In this document: positions 42,304-51,187 of the stretch, in pieces | Position numbering within the stretch: position 1 is the stretch's first letter | Layout of the letters: every line of letters begins with the position of its first letter | From: Georgenia sp. SYP-B2076 | Lineage (GTDB): Bacteria > Actinomycetota > Actinomycetes > Actinomycetales > Actinomycetaceae | Length of the DNA: 64,000 nucleotides | Assembly: GCF_003991205.1 (NCBI RefSeq) | Contig: NZ_RXOZ01000011.1 | Location: 62,001-126,000 of the forward strand | Direction: 5' to 3' | Notes under the pieces: generated by a model | What the model saw: only the letters and a program-made list of their open reading frames with translations | Databases searched by the model: none | What the model was told of the DNA's origin: nothing | Position numbers and translations under genes: made by a program

Positions 42304-43074
42304 GTGACGGACCGCGTGCGACTGATCGCCTTCGACCTCGACGACACCCTGGCGCCCTCGAAGTCCCCGATGCCGGCGCCCATGGGGGCCGCCCTGACCG
42401 CGCTGCTGGACTCGCTGCCGGTGTGCATCATCTCCGGCGGTCATTTCGGCCAGTTCCGCGACCAGGTCCTCGCCCACCTGCCCGCCAGCGACGAGCAGCT
42501 CTCGCGCCTGCACCTCATGCCCACGTGCGGCACCCGCTACCTCCGCCACGAGAACGCGTCCTGGCGGCAGGTCTACGCCCACGACCTCAGCGACGCCGAG
42601 CGGCGGCAGGCACGCGCGGCCGTCGAGTCCGAGGCCAGGCGCCTCGGGTTCTGGGAGGAGCGGACCTGGGGGGAGATCCTCGAGGACCGCGGCTCCCAGA
42701 TCACGTTCTCCGCCCTCGGCCAGGAGGCGCCGCTCGAGGCGAAGAAGGCCTGGGACCCCACGGGGGAGAAGAAGGGCGCGCTCCGCGACGCCGTCGCGAG
42801 GCTGGTCCCCGACCTCGAGGTCCGCTCCGGCGGGTCCACGTCGGTCGACATCACCCGCGCCGGCGTCGACAAGGCCTACGGGATGACGCGGCTCAGCGAG
42901 CAGACCGGCATCGACGTCGCGGACATGCTCTTCGTCGGGGACCGCCTCGACGAGGGCGGCAACGACTATCCCGTCGTCCGCCTGGGCATGCCGACCTATG
43001 CCGTCGAGGGCTGGGAGCAGACCGTCGCGCTGGTCGAGGGGATCGTCGCCAAGCTGGTCGTCGCGCAGGCCTGA
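42304..43074 (+). CDS. HAD phosphatase resembling eukaryotic-type phosphomannomutase
   Basis: A 256-residue HAD-superfamily IIB protein. Motif I is FDLDDTLAPSK, the serine of IISGG is motif II, the lysine sits in GEKKGA-type sequence and motif IV is FVGDRLDEGGNDYPV. That last block resembles the C-terminus of eukaryotic phosphomannomutases (PMM2), so it may be a sugar-phosphate mutase or phosphatase. The GTG at 42304 is the first standard start; the GAGGAGGA ribosome site is about 13 bases upstream, rather far, and an in-frame CTG at 42295 has better spacing. Confidence 0.8.
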   Translation: MTDRVRLIAFDLDDTLAPSKSPMPAPMGAALTALLDSLPVCIISGGHFGQFRDQVLAHLPASDEQLSRLHLMPTCGTRYLRHENASWRQVYAHDLSDAERRQARAAVESEARRLGFWEERTWGEILEDRGSQITFSALGQEAPLEAKKAWDPTGEKKGALRDAVARLVPDLEVRSGGSTSVDITRAGVDKAYGMTRLSEQTGIDVADMLFVGDRLDEGGNDYPVVRLGMPTYAVEGWEQTVALVEGIVAKLVVAQA

Positions 43075-43112
43075 GCGACGCGGGCACAGCGACCACCCCG
43101 CTGAGCGGCGCG

Positions 43113-43526
43113 TCAGAGCGACGCGACGACCTGCCTGAGCCACGCCAGCCGGGGGACGCCCTCGAGCCGCTCCTGGACGTGCCCCGCCGCGTCCAGGACC
43201 AGGACCGTCGGCGTGCTCGTGATCTCGAGCGCTGCCGCCAGCTGCTCGTGCCCGGCCACGTCGACCTCGACGTGCGCGACGCCGTCGGACGTCTCCGCGA
43301 CGCGGGCGGCGACCGTGCGCGCGGCGCGGCAGGGGGCGCAGAAGGCGCTGGAGACCTGCACTACGGTCGCCCTCCGGCCGAGCGTGGTGCCCGCCGGCAG
43401 GCCGAGCTCGCGCGGGCCGAGCCGCGACGCCGCCCCCGGGCCGAGCCGCGAAGCCGCCCCCGCCGTCCTTGGTTCCTCAGCTTGCTGAACGGGCACAGCA
43501 TCTCCCGGCCGGACGGCGGCGCTCAT
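43113..43526 (-). CDS. Thioredoxin-family protein
   Basis: A 137-residue protein with a thioredoxin domain in the last 95 residues: active-site Cys63 and Cys66 (FCAPCRAAR) and the cis-proline region ITSTPTVLVL. The first 45 residues are low complexity and contain a direct repeat of GAASRLGP from a 24-base duplication near 43415-43462. No signal peptide is seen, so it acts in the cytoplasm on disulfides. It overlaps the upstream LLM gene as ATGA. Confidence 0.88.
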   Translation of the reverse strand: MSAAVRPGDAVPVQQAEEPRTAGAASRLGPGAASRLGPRELGLPAGTTLGRRATVVQVSSAFCAPCRAARTVAARVAETSDGVAHVEVDVAGHEQLAAALEITSTPTVLVLDAAGHVQERLEGVPRLAWLRQVVASL

Positions 43527-44449
43527 GCCCGGTCCCGGGGCGCCGGCGAGGTCTGGGCGGGGGCCGCCCGCTCGTCCGCCACGAGCTCGCGCACGGCGGG
43601 GGCGACCTCCGCGGCGAACCGCTCGATCGTCCCCGGGTCGTCCGTCATGAGGACGAACGTGCTCGTCCCCTCGGTGAGGGCGAGGTCGGTGAGCTGCTCG
43701 GCCCAGACGTGCGGCGGCCCCTGAAGGAAGCCCGCCCCGGAACCGTCGAAGGACCCGGCGAGGTTGTACAGGCGGCGCACGTCGGCGGGGGATCGGCCCG
43801 CCGCGCGGGCGGCGTCGTCGACGATGGCGTTGGCGGCGGCCAGCTGCTCCGGCGGCATCCCCGTGGAGCTGGGGAGCCAGCCGTCGGCGAGGCGCCCGGT
43901 CAGGCGCAGCATCCGGGGTCGGTAGGCGCCCAGCCAGATGCTCACGTCGTGCGCGGGCGCCGGCCCGGGCTTGGCGCCGTCGAGCCGGTAGAAGCTGCCA
44001 CCGGCGCGCACGTGGCGGCGGGTGGGGTCCCACAGCTCCCGCATGACGGTGATGGCGTCCTCGAGGGCCCCGACGGCCTCGCCAGGGGTGCGGCGGGGGC
44101 CGCCCATCGCCACGATGGCGTCCCAGAACCCGCCCGCGCCGAGCCCGAGCTCGACGCGGCCGCCGGTGAGCAGGTCCAGGCTCGCGACGGCGCGCGCCAG
44201 GACGGCCGGCGGGCGCAGCGGCAGGTTGGCGACATCTGGTGTGAGGCGGATGCGCTCGGTCGCCGCACCGAGGTAGGACAGCAGCGTCCACGTGTCCAGG
44301 AACGCGGGCTGGTACGGGTGGTCCTGCAGGGCGAGGATGTCGAGGCCCGCGCGCTCGGCGAGTCGCGCCAGGTCGACGACCTGCCGGGGCGAGCGGGAGC
44401 CGGGCGTGAGGAAGACCCCCATCTGCATCTCATGGCCGTAGTCGGGCAT
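43523..44449 (-). CDS. LLM-class F420/flavin-dependent oxidoreductase
   Basis: A 308-residue luciferase-like monooxygenase-fold protein. The barrel strands MQMGVFLTPG, ALQDHPYQPAFLDTWTLLSYLGAATERI and the block VELGLGAGGFWDAIVAMGG are typical of the F420-dependent branch common in Actinobacteria. ATG 44449 has AGGAGGACC upstream, so the longer open frame is not used. It is translationally coupled to the thioredoxin gene. The substrate is unknown. Confidence 0.88.
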   Translation of the reverse strand: MPDYGHEMQMGVFLTPGSRSPRQVVDLARLAERAGLDILALQDHPYQPAFLDTWTLLSYLGAATERIRLTPDVANLPLRPPAVLARAVASLDLLTGGRVELGLGAGGFWDAIVAMGGPRRTPGEAVGALEDAITVMRELWDPTRRHVRAGGSFYRLDGAKPGPAPAHDVSIWLGAYRPRMLRLTGRLADGWLPSSTGMPPEQLAAANAIVDDAARAAGRSPADVRRLYNLAGSFDGSGAGFLQGPPHVWAEQLTDLALTEGTSTFVLMTDDPGTIERFAAEVAPAVRELVADERAAPAQTSPAPRDRA

Positions 44450-44634
44450 GGTCCTCCTGTTCCGTGGCACGCCGCCCGGCGGCGTGCCGGTCGCGCGCTC
44501 TTCCTGTGCAACCCGCCTGCGGCCGGGTTCGTTCCCCGGCCGACGTGGGCGGCACCACGTCGGCGCCCCTGCGCCGTCGTGGGTGGGCGTGGCTACCGTT
44601 GGCCCTACCCATCCCCGAGCCCCAGGAGCCATCA

Positions 44635-46308
44635 GTGACCGAGCGGACAGTCGGCGGGCTGCAGGACCTCCGCGAATCTGTCCGCACCCTGGCGTGGCCG
44701 ACAGCCGCGCGGGCCAGCATGGCCATCGGCGTGCCGCTCGTCGCCCTGACGCTCGCCGGGCGCCATGACGTCGGCCTCATGGCGAGCACCGGGGCGTTCA
44801 CGGTGCTCTTCGGCCGCGGGCAGCCCCTGCGTTACCGGGTGCGCCTGCTCCTCGCCGTCGCCGTGGGGCTCGTGCTGTCCTCGGCGCTCGGGGCGCTGAC
44901 CGCCGGTGTCGGGTGGGCCGCGATCGTCCTGCTCACGCTCATCGGTGCAGTCTCCACCTTCCTGACCCTCGCCCTGCGGACCGGGCCGCCCGGCGGGTTC
45001 TTCTTCGTCATGGTCGCCGGCGTCGCCGGGTTCATCCCCGCCCAGGGCACGGTGTCCCCGGCGACGATGATCGCCGCGACGGCGATCGGCGCGGGCTGCG
45101 CGGTCCCGATCGCCCTCGCCGACCTCCTGCTCAACCCCGTCGGCCCGCAGCAGAGGGCAGTCGCGGCGGCGCGGTCCGCCGTCGAGCGCTACCTGCGTGC
45201 CGACCGCTACTCCGCCGAGGCGCCGGGCCTGTCTCGCGCGGCCGCGGCGGCCCTGCACCACGCGTGGGGTGTGCTCTGGGCCGCCGGCGACTCCACCTCG
45301 CGGCGCCCGGGCGCCCGGGCCAGGGTGGCGGAGCTCCAGGTCGCCCACCAGGAGTACGCCTCGCGCATGCTCCCCGGGACCTCCCCGGACCCGGACCTGG
45401 CCGCCGACCAGGCGGAGAGCCCGCTCGGGCTGCCCACCACAGGCCGGCTCGTCGACCGCGGCCTCCGCTACCCGACCGTGCCGCTCGACGCCGCCGCGCG
45501 GGTTTCGCTCGGCATCGTGGTGGCCGGCCTGATCGCCCTCGCCATCGGGACCGACCACATGTACTGGGCGATGATGATCGCCGCCCTGGTGCTGTACCAG
45601 GGCCTGGACCGCCGCCGTTCCCTGGCCCGCGCGCGCAACCGCCTCGTCGGCACGGTCATCGGCCTCGGGATCTTCGCCGTGATCAACCTCGCCGAGCCGA
45701 GCCAGTGGGTCACGGTCGCGATCCTCATCGTGCTGCAGGGTGGCATCGAGCTCGCGGTCCCGCGCAACTATGCCGTCGCCGTCTGCATGATCACCCCCCT
45801 CGCGCTGACCATCGGCACCGCCGGCGGCGGGGCGGACGTGCGGATGATCATCTCCGAGCGTCTCCTGGACACGCTCGTCGGCCTGGCGGTCGCGGTCCTC
45901 GTGCTCTTCACGGTCGGGCGGAACAGCTCCGTGCCCATCCTCGGCACCTACGTCAAGCGCGTGCTGCGCTCCTGCGGTGACGCGCTGGACCACATCGGTG
46001 CCGGCACGGTGGGGACGGCCGCCGGTCGCCGCGCGCAGCTGGAGCTCGCCCTGGACATGCAGGACCTCGCGCACGTGGCGGCCCGCGCGATCAGCGACGA
46101 CCCGCTGTGGGGGGCGCCCTGGGTGGAGTCGCGGCAGGCCACGGCGTGGCTGGGGCTCACGGTGCTGGCGCGGTGCGCCGCGGCCCGCGGCCCGGCCGAC
46201 GGCGTGGGCGGGGCGTCGTGGGCCTGCTGGGCCCTCGCCAGCCAGGCAAGTCACGGGACCCCGCCCGATCCCGTGTCGCTGCACACCGTGCGCGCCGTCA
46301 TCCACTGA
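44635..46308 (+). CDS. FUSC-family (aromatic acid exporter-like) membrane protein
   Basis: A 557-residue inner-membrane protein built as two bundles of about six hydrophobic segments (roughly residues 25-165 and 285-430) each followed by a hydrophilic domain. This repeated layout is that of FUSC/ArAE transporters, which export aromatic acids and other small hydrophobic compounds. AGGAG precedes the GTG start. It stands as a single gene. A link to the aromatic island 30 kb away is possible but unsupported. Confidence 0.8.
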   Translation: MTERTVGGLQDLRESVRTLAWPTAARASMAIGVPLVALTLAGRHDVGLMASTGAFTVLFGRGQPLRYRVRLLLAVAVGLVLSSALGALTAGVGWAAIVLLTLIGAVSTFLTLALRTGPPGGFFFVMVAGVAGFIPAQGTVSPATMIAATAIGAGCAVPIALADLLLNPVGPQQRAVAAARSAVERYLRADRYSAEAPGLSRAAAAALHHAWGVLWAAGDSTSRRPGARARVAELQVAHQEYASRMLPGTSPDPDLAADQAESPLGLPTTGRLVDRGLRYPTVPLDAAARVSLGIVVAGLIALAIGTDHMYWAMMIAALVLYQGLDRRRSLARARNRLVGTVIGLGIFAVINLAEPSQWVTVAILIVLQGGIELAVPRNYAVAVCMITPLALTIGTAGGGADVRMIISERLLDTLVGLAVAVLVLFTVGRNSSVPILGTYVKRVLRSCGDALDHIGAGTVGTAAGRRAQLELALDMQDLAHVAARAISDDPLWGAPWVESRQATAWLGLTVLARCAAARGPADGVGGASWACWALASQASHGTPPDPVSLHTVRAVIH

Positions 46309-46405
46309 CACCTCGCGGGGCCGCCACCTGCACGGGTGTCCCGCGGCGCGGGTCGGCACGTACCGTGTCAGGCTGGCCCGCCCCGCCCGCCGGAAGGAAG
46401 ACCAC

Positions 46406-48142
46406 GTGCGACGTCGTTCCCTGCTCGCCCCGTTGGCCGCCGCGCTGCTCCTCGTCGGCTGCACCGCCGACGACGGCTCCGCGCCGACGCTGACGCCGAC
46501 GCCAGAGCCCCTGTCGAGCGAGCCGACGACGCCCGCGGCTCCCGCCGTGCTGGCCACGGACGACCCCGCCGCCCTCGCCGTCGCGGCGAGCCAGACCCTC
46601 TTCGCCAGCGCGCCCGTCGTCGTCCTCGCGTCGCCGGATGCCGCCCTGCGTGCCGCGTCGGCGGCGACCGCACTGGGGGTCCCCGTGCTGCTGGACGGTG
46701 ACGACGCCGCGGTGGCGGCCGAGATCACCCGCCTCGCCGCCCGGGCGGTGCTCACCGTGGGTGACGCCGCCCCGCCGGAGGGCGTCGCGGACGTGGTCAG
46801 CGTGGCCGCGCCGGCGGACGACGACGCGCTCCGGTCCCTCCTCTCGGACCAGCTCGGCGAGACGACGCCGGTCGGCGCCGGGGGAGAGGTGGCGGCCGTC
46901 GCCGGGCTCGACGCCCAGCAGCCGGCGCTGCTGGCCCCGGAGTCCCCGGCGCCGGCTCCCGCGGCCGGGGAGCCGTCGGTGGCTCCGGAGGGCGCCGGCG
47001 CGTCCCCCGCTCCTTCCGACGCAGCCGCAGAGGTCCCGTCTCCCGAGGACGCCACGTCCGACGGCGGCGCCGGGGCCGACGGCACGTTGCCGTCGACCGC
47101 CCGGCCCGAGCCGGTCGCCGCCGGGACCGTCGTGATGAGCACCGGGGACCCCGCCCAGACCGCCGCCGTGGCCACCGCCCGCAGCGCCGGGGCGGCCGTC
47201 GAGGTTGTCCCCACGGGGGACCCGCGCGCGACCAGCGAGACCGTCCAGGCGACCGCCGCCAGCTCCCCGGACGTCGTCGTAGGGCTCGGCACGGCCTTCG
47301 GCGACGCCGAGACGCTGGCCTGGCGCACCGCTACGGCGGCCACGGGCACCGAGCTGCCCGGTGGCGGACAGCTCGTGCTGCCCGGCAAGACCTACGTGGC
47401 CCTGTACGGCAGCCCCGGGACCGCGGCGCTGGGGGTGCTCGGCGAGCAGGACGGGCCCGCGACCGTCCAGCGCGCCCGCGACCACGCCGACCAGTACCGG
47501 GCGCTGACCGATAACCAGGTGGTGCCCGCGCTGGAGATCATCGCCACGGTGGCCTCGGCGGGCCCCGGCGACGACGGCAACTACACGGCCGAGCGTCCCG
47601 TCGAGGAGCTGCGCCCGCTCGTCGACCTCGCGCACGAGCACGGCCAGTACGTGGTCCTGGACCTCCAGCCCGGCCGTACGGACTTCCTCACCCAGGCGAA
47701 GGCGTACGAGGAGCTGCTGCGCATGCCCAACGTCGGGCTCGCCCTCGACCCGGAGTGGCGCCTCGGCGCGGACCAGGTGCACCTGCGCCAGATCGGCCAG
47801 GTCGACGTCGCCGAGGTCAACCAGGTGGTCACCTGGCTCGCCGACCTCACCCGGGCCAACAACCTGCCCCAGAAAGTGCTCGTCCTCCACCAGTTCCAGG
47901 TCCGGATGATCCCCGGGGTCGACGGCGTCGACCAGTCACGCTCGGAGCTGGCGGTCCTCGTCCACGTCGACGGGCAGGGCTCCCAGCCCGCCAAGCAGGG
48001 GACGTGGGGCACCCTGCGCGCCAGCGCGCCCAGCATCGGATGGTGGGGCTGGAAGAACTTCTACGACGAGGACCGGCCGATGCTCACCCCGGAGCAGACC
48101 ATGCAGGTCCAGCCCACCCCGAACTTCATCAGCTACCAGTAG
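46406..48142 (+). CDS. Lipoprotein with cell-wall-binding-repeat-like N-domain
   Basis: A 578-residue exported lipoprotein; lipobox LLVGC with Cys19. After a Thr/Pro-rich tether, residues about 50-130 resemble one cell-wall-binding-repeat-2 unit (AASQTLFASAPVVVLAS, then GVPVLLDG and VLTVGDAA). A long Ala/Pro/Gly linker follows, and about residues 325-578 form a conserved domain with YVVLDLQPGR, GLALDPEWRLG and SIGWWGWKNFYDED that I do not recognise but that resembles a glycoside-hydrolase-like barrel. GGAAGGAAG precedes the GTG. It should be anchored on the outer face of the membrane. No function is assigned. Confidence 0.75.
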   Translation: MRRRSLLAPLAAALLLVGCTADDGSAPTLTPTPEPLSSEPTTPAAPAVLATDDPAALAVAASQTLFASAPVVVLASPDAALRAASAATALGVPVLLDGDDAAVAAEITRLAARAVLTVGDAAPPEGVADVVSVAAPADDDALRSLLSDQLGETTPVGAGGEVAAVAGLDAQQPALLAPESPAPAPAAGEPSVAPEGAGASPAPSDAAAEVPSPEDATSDGGAGADGTLPSTARPEPVAAGTVVMSTGDPAQTAAVATARSAGAAVEVVPTGDPRATSETVQATAASSPDVVVGLGTAFGDAETLAWRTATAATGTELPGGGQLVLPGKTYVALYGSPGTAALGVLGEQDGPATVQRARDHADQYRALTDNQVVPALEIIATVASAGPGDDGNYTAERPVEELRPLVDLAHEHGQYVVLDLQPGRTDFLTQAKAYEELLRMPNVGLALDPEWRLGADQVHLRQIGQVDVAEVNQVVTWLADLTRANNLPQKVLVLHQFQVRMIPGVDGVDQSRSELAVLVHVDGQGSQPAKQGTWGTLRASAPSIGWWGWKNFYDEDRPMLTPEQTMQVQPTPNFISYQ

Positions 48143-48481
48143 CGGCGCGCGCCTGAGGGAGGCGCACCTCGCGAGCGGGGGAGCGCATCCCGTCCGTGGG
48201 TGGGCTTAGGCGTATCGGGCGGCCTGCCCGGTGGGGCGGCCTGCCCAGCGAGGTGGCCCGCCCGGTGGAGTGCGTCGCCCACCGCGGATCAGCGCCCGGT
48301 CCGGCGGTTGCGGTGAGGATTTGCTGGTGTATGACCAGCAAATCCTCACCACAGTGAGGTGCCGGAAGCGACACCACCGCAAGGTGCCGCGTGGTGCCGC
48401 GAGTTCCCCGGAGCCGGTGGCGCTTCCGGCCCGGAACAGGCCTGAACCGCACCGGCTCAGCCGCGCAGATACCCGCCGGCC
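48143..48481. other. Convergent gap with nested inverted repeats
   Basis: A 339-base stretch between two convergent genes with no gene of its own. It holds a long perfect hairpin at 48312-48350 and a further inverted repeat (GCCGGAAGCG at 48361-48370 with CGCTTCCGGC at 48421-48430). Confidence 0.7.
48312..48350. terminator. Perfect 17-bp stem hairpin
   Basis: Bases 48312-48328 pair exactly with 48334-48350 over a five-base loop. The stem includes an AT-rich block (GGATTTGCTGG) unusual for this genome. Position between convergent genes suggests a terminator, though the composition leaves room for a mobile-element end. Confidence 0.6.
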
Positions 48482-49609
48482 TCAGCCGCGCATCTGTGCG
48501 GCGGTGTGCGCCGGGTCGACCTCCTCGCCGGGGCGCACCGGCCCCGGGGCGGTGCCGTCACCGAAGGGCCGACCCCCGAGCGCCTCGCGGCCGTGCGGCG
48601 TCAGCCAGCCGGACAGGTCCGGCCCCTTGGGCACGATCTGCGTCGGGTTGATGTCCGTGTGGACGATGTAGTAGTGCTCCTTGATCTGCTGGAAGTCGAC
48701 CGTGTCGCCGAAGCCCGGCGTCTGGAACAGGTCGCGGGCGTAGGCCCACAGCGCCGGCATCTCGGTGAGCTTGCTGCGGTTGCACTTGAAGTGACCGTGG
48801 TACACGGCGTCGAAGCGCACGAGGGTGGTGAAGAGCCGCACGTCCGCCTCGGTGATGGTCTCGCCCACGAGGTAGCGCTGGTGGGTCAGCCGCTCCTCCA
48901 GCCAGTCGAGCGCGACGAACAGCCGGTCGTAGGCCTTCTCGTAGGCCTCCTGCGAACCGGCGAACCCGCACCGGTAGACGCCGTTGTTGACCTCGGTGAA
49001 GACCCGCCTGTTCACGCTGTCGATCTCCGCGCGCAGCGCCTCCGGGTAGAGGTCCGGCGCCCCGGCGCGCTGGAACGCCGTCCACTCGGTGGAGAGGTCG
49101 AGCGTGATCTGCGCGAAGTCGTTGGTGACGACGGCGCCGGTGGGCACGTCCACGATGGCCGGGACGGTGATGCCACGCGGGTACTCAGGGTCGCGCTTGA
49201 AGTATGCCTCCTGCAGTCGTTCGATGCCGAGCACCGGGTCCTTGCCACCCTCGTCCAGGTCGAAGGTCCACGACCGGGCGTCGTGGGTGGGCCCCGGCGT
49301 GCCGAGGGAGAGCGCGTCCTCCAGGCCGAGCAGGCGCCGAACGATGATGGTGCGGTTGGCCCACGGGCAGGCGCGCGCCGCGACGAGCCGGTACCGCCCG
49401 GCCTCGACGGCGAAGCCGTCACGACCGTCTGCCGTGATGCGGGTGGTGATGTACCGGGTGTCCCGGGTGTACTCCTTGCCCTTGGTCGTGTACTTCCCGC
49501 CCTCGCGGTGCTCGGGATGCTCCTCCGCGCCCGTCCCGACGGCGGCGCCCCGTTCAGGCGCCGACGCCGATCCGGCGGTGCGGTCGGTGATGGCCTCGTT
49601 GGTGCTCAA
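48482..49609 (-). CDS. Thiol-dependent hydroquinone reductase (ECM4/YqjG family)
   Basis: A 375-residue glutathione-S-transferase-fold protein of the ECM4/YqjG family. The catalytic cysteine is Cys81 in ACPWANRT, TVPAIVDVPTG closes the thioredoxin domain, and the all-helical domain follows (YLVGETITEADVRLF). The family removes thiol adducts from hydroquinones. Because Actinobacteria use mycothiol, the adduct is probably S-mycothiolyl. No ATG or GTG start fits; TTG 49609 has GAGGGGA eight bases upstream and begins just before the low-complexity N-terminus. Confidence 0.85.
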   Translation of the reverse strand: MSTNEAITDRTAGSASAPERGAAVGTGAEEHPEHREGGKYTTKGKEYTRDTRYITTRITADGRDGFAVEAGRYRLVAARACPWANRTIIVRRLLGLEDALSLGTPGPTHDARSWTFDLDEGGKDPVLGIERLQEAYFKRDPEYPRGITVPAIVDVPTGAVVTNDFAQITLDLSTEWTAFQRAGAPDLYPEALRAEIDSVNRRVFTEVNNGVYRCGFAGSQEAYEKAYDRLFVALDWLEERLTHQRYLVGETITEADVRLFTTLVRFDAVYHGHFKCNRSKLTEMPALWAYARDLFQTPGFGDTVDFQQIKEHYYIVHTDINPTQIVPKGPDLSGWLTPHGREALGGRPFGDGTAPGPVRPGEEVDPAHTAAQMRG

Positions 49610-49775
49610 TGGACGTCCCCTCGTGTCTATAGTGCAATCTTCAACCAGTCTAGCGGGGTTGGGCTGTGGAGGCGGCTCGGCCGGGTCGGCGCCGGAGGGT
49701 CGGTGCCGCCGGGTGATGGTCGTGCCGCCGGGCCGTGGCCGTGCCGTCGCACGCTCGCGGCGTCTGCGCCACCGG

Positions 49776-51053
49776 TCAGAAGCGCTCCCCGCGCTCGCGC
49801 ACCCCACGTTCGCTGGAGTACACCTCGGTGCCGTCGATGAAGACCACCTCGGCGCGGGAGTACACGTCCAGCGGGTCCCCGGACCAGACGACCACGTCGC
49901 CGTCGAGCCCCTCCCGGAGCGCGCCGACCCGGTCGTCCAGCCCGAGCATCTGAGCGGGGTTGAGGGTCAGCGCCGCGATGGCGACGTCCCGGTCGAGCCC
50001 CTCCTTCACGGCGAAGGACGCCTGGTGCACGAGAAACTGGATCGGCACGACCGGGTGGTCCGTGGTGATGGCCACCTGGACGCCGGCCTGCGCGAGGCGC
50101 GCGAGGTTGGCGATGCCGCGGTCCCGCAGCTCGACCTTCGAGCGGTTGGAGATCATCGGGCCGAAGATGACCGGCACGTGCTTCTCAGCGAGGACGTCGG
50201 CGATCTTCGCGCCGTCGGTGCCGTGGTTGACGACCAGGCGATACCCGAACTCCTCCGACAGGCGGATGGCCGTGGCGATGTCGTCGTGGCGGTGCGTGTG
50301 CTGGTCCCAGACGAGCTCCCCGTCCAGGACGCGGGCGAGCGTCTCGAGGGCGAGGTCCCGTTCGAACGGCTTGCTCTCGGTCGCGGCGTGCGCGCGCGCG
50401 GCGGCGTAGTTGCGGGCCTTGACGAACGCCTCGCGAATGACCTGGGCGACGCCGAGCCGGGTCGAGGGCAGCTGCTTCTTCTCGCCGTAGACCCGCTTGG
50501 GGTTCTCGCCCAGCGCGGACTTCACCGACACCGAGGCGCGGATCACCTGCTCGTCCACCGTGCGGCCGCCCCAGGTCTTGATCGCGACGGTCTGACCGCC
50601 GATGGGGTTGCCCGAGCCCGGCTTGACGACGGCGGAGGTGACGCCGCCCTCGAGGGCGTCGCGGAAGCCGAGGTCCTCGATGTTGATCGCGTCGAGGGCG
50701 CGGACGGCGGCCGCGTTGGGGCTCGTCATCTCGTTCGTGTCCTCCCCGGCCCAGCCCTCGCCCTCCTCGGAGACGCCCAGGTGCGCGTGGGACTCGACGA
50801 GTCCCGGCAGCACCCAGCGGCCCGTCGCGTCCACCACGCGGACGCCGTCGGGGACGGCGACGTCGGTGCCGACCTCGCGGATCGTGCCGTCCACGACGAG
50901 GACGGTGCCGCCCTCCATGGGCTTCCCGGCGACCGGGACGACGTAGCCGCCGACGATGGCGACGCTGCCGCCCGAGGTCGTGGCACGGGGGCTCCTGCCG
51001 GTGGGGACGTCGGGGCCGTTGTCGGTGGGCGCTGCGTTCGCACTGGAAGTCAT
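49776..51053 (-). CDS. Amidohydrolase (imidazolonepropionase-like)
   Basis: A 425-residue metal-dependent amidohydrolase. The metal histidines His89 and His91 sit in ESHAHLG; further ligands are likely in VWDQHTHRHDD, VVNHGTD and TTDHPVVP, the last holding the metal aspartate. The composite beta-sandwich (IVGGYVVPVAG near the start, GDVVVWSGDPLD near the end) is typical. AGGA lies eight bases before ATG 51053, preferred over ATG 51062. It hydrolyses a cyclic amide or peptide-like substrate that cannot be named. Confidence 0.86.
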   Translation of the reverse strand: MTSSANAAPTDNGPDVPTGRSPRATTSGGSVAIVGGYVVPVAGKPMEGGTVLVVDGTIREVGTDVAVPDGVRVVDATGRWVLPGLVESHAHLGVSEEGEGWAGEDTNEMTSPNAAAVRALDAINIEDLGFRDALEGGVTSAVVKPGSGNPIGGQTVAIKTWGGRTVDEQVIRASVSVKSALGENPKRVYGEKKQLPSTRLGVAQVIREAFVKARNYAAARAHAATESKPFERDLALETLARVLDGELVWDQHTHRHDDIATAIRLSEEFGYRLVVNHGTDGAKIADVLAEKHVPVIFGPMISNRSKVELRDRGIANLARLAQAGVQVAITTDHPVVPIQFLVHQASFAVKEGLDRDVAIAALTLNPAQMLGLDDRVGALREGLDGDVVVWSGDPLDVYSRAEVVFIDGTEVYSSERGVRERGERF

Positions 51054-51187
51054 GGGGCCCATCCTGGGCCGATCGGGCGCCGGCCGCCCGGCGCGCGGGC
51101 GGGTTCGCGCAGCGGCCGTCCGGCTCGGGCGCCCGGACGGGCGGGCGTCAAGACGGGCGGAGGCCCTGGCGTGAGCGCGCGCCGTGG

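Noticed and set aside
44632-47388. 918-codon leftward frame across the FUSC and lipoprotein genes
   Set aside because: Low-complexity antisense sequence without motifs or ribosome site.
48312-48350. CRISPR repeat or attachment site
   Set aside because: Single hairpin without spaced repeats, integrase or tRNA nearby.
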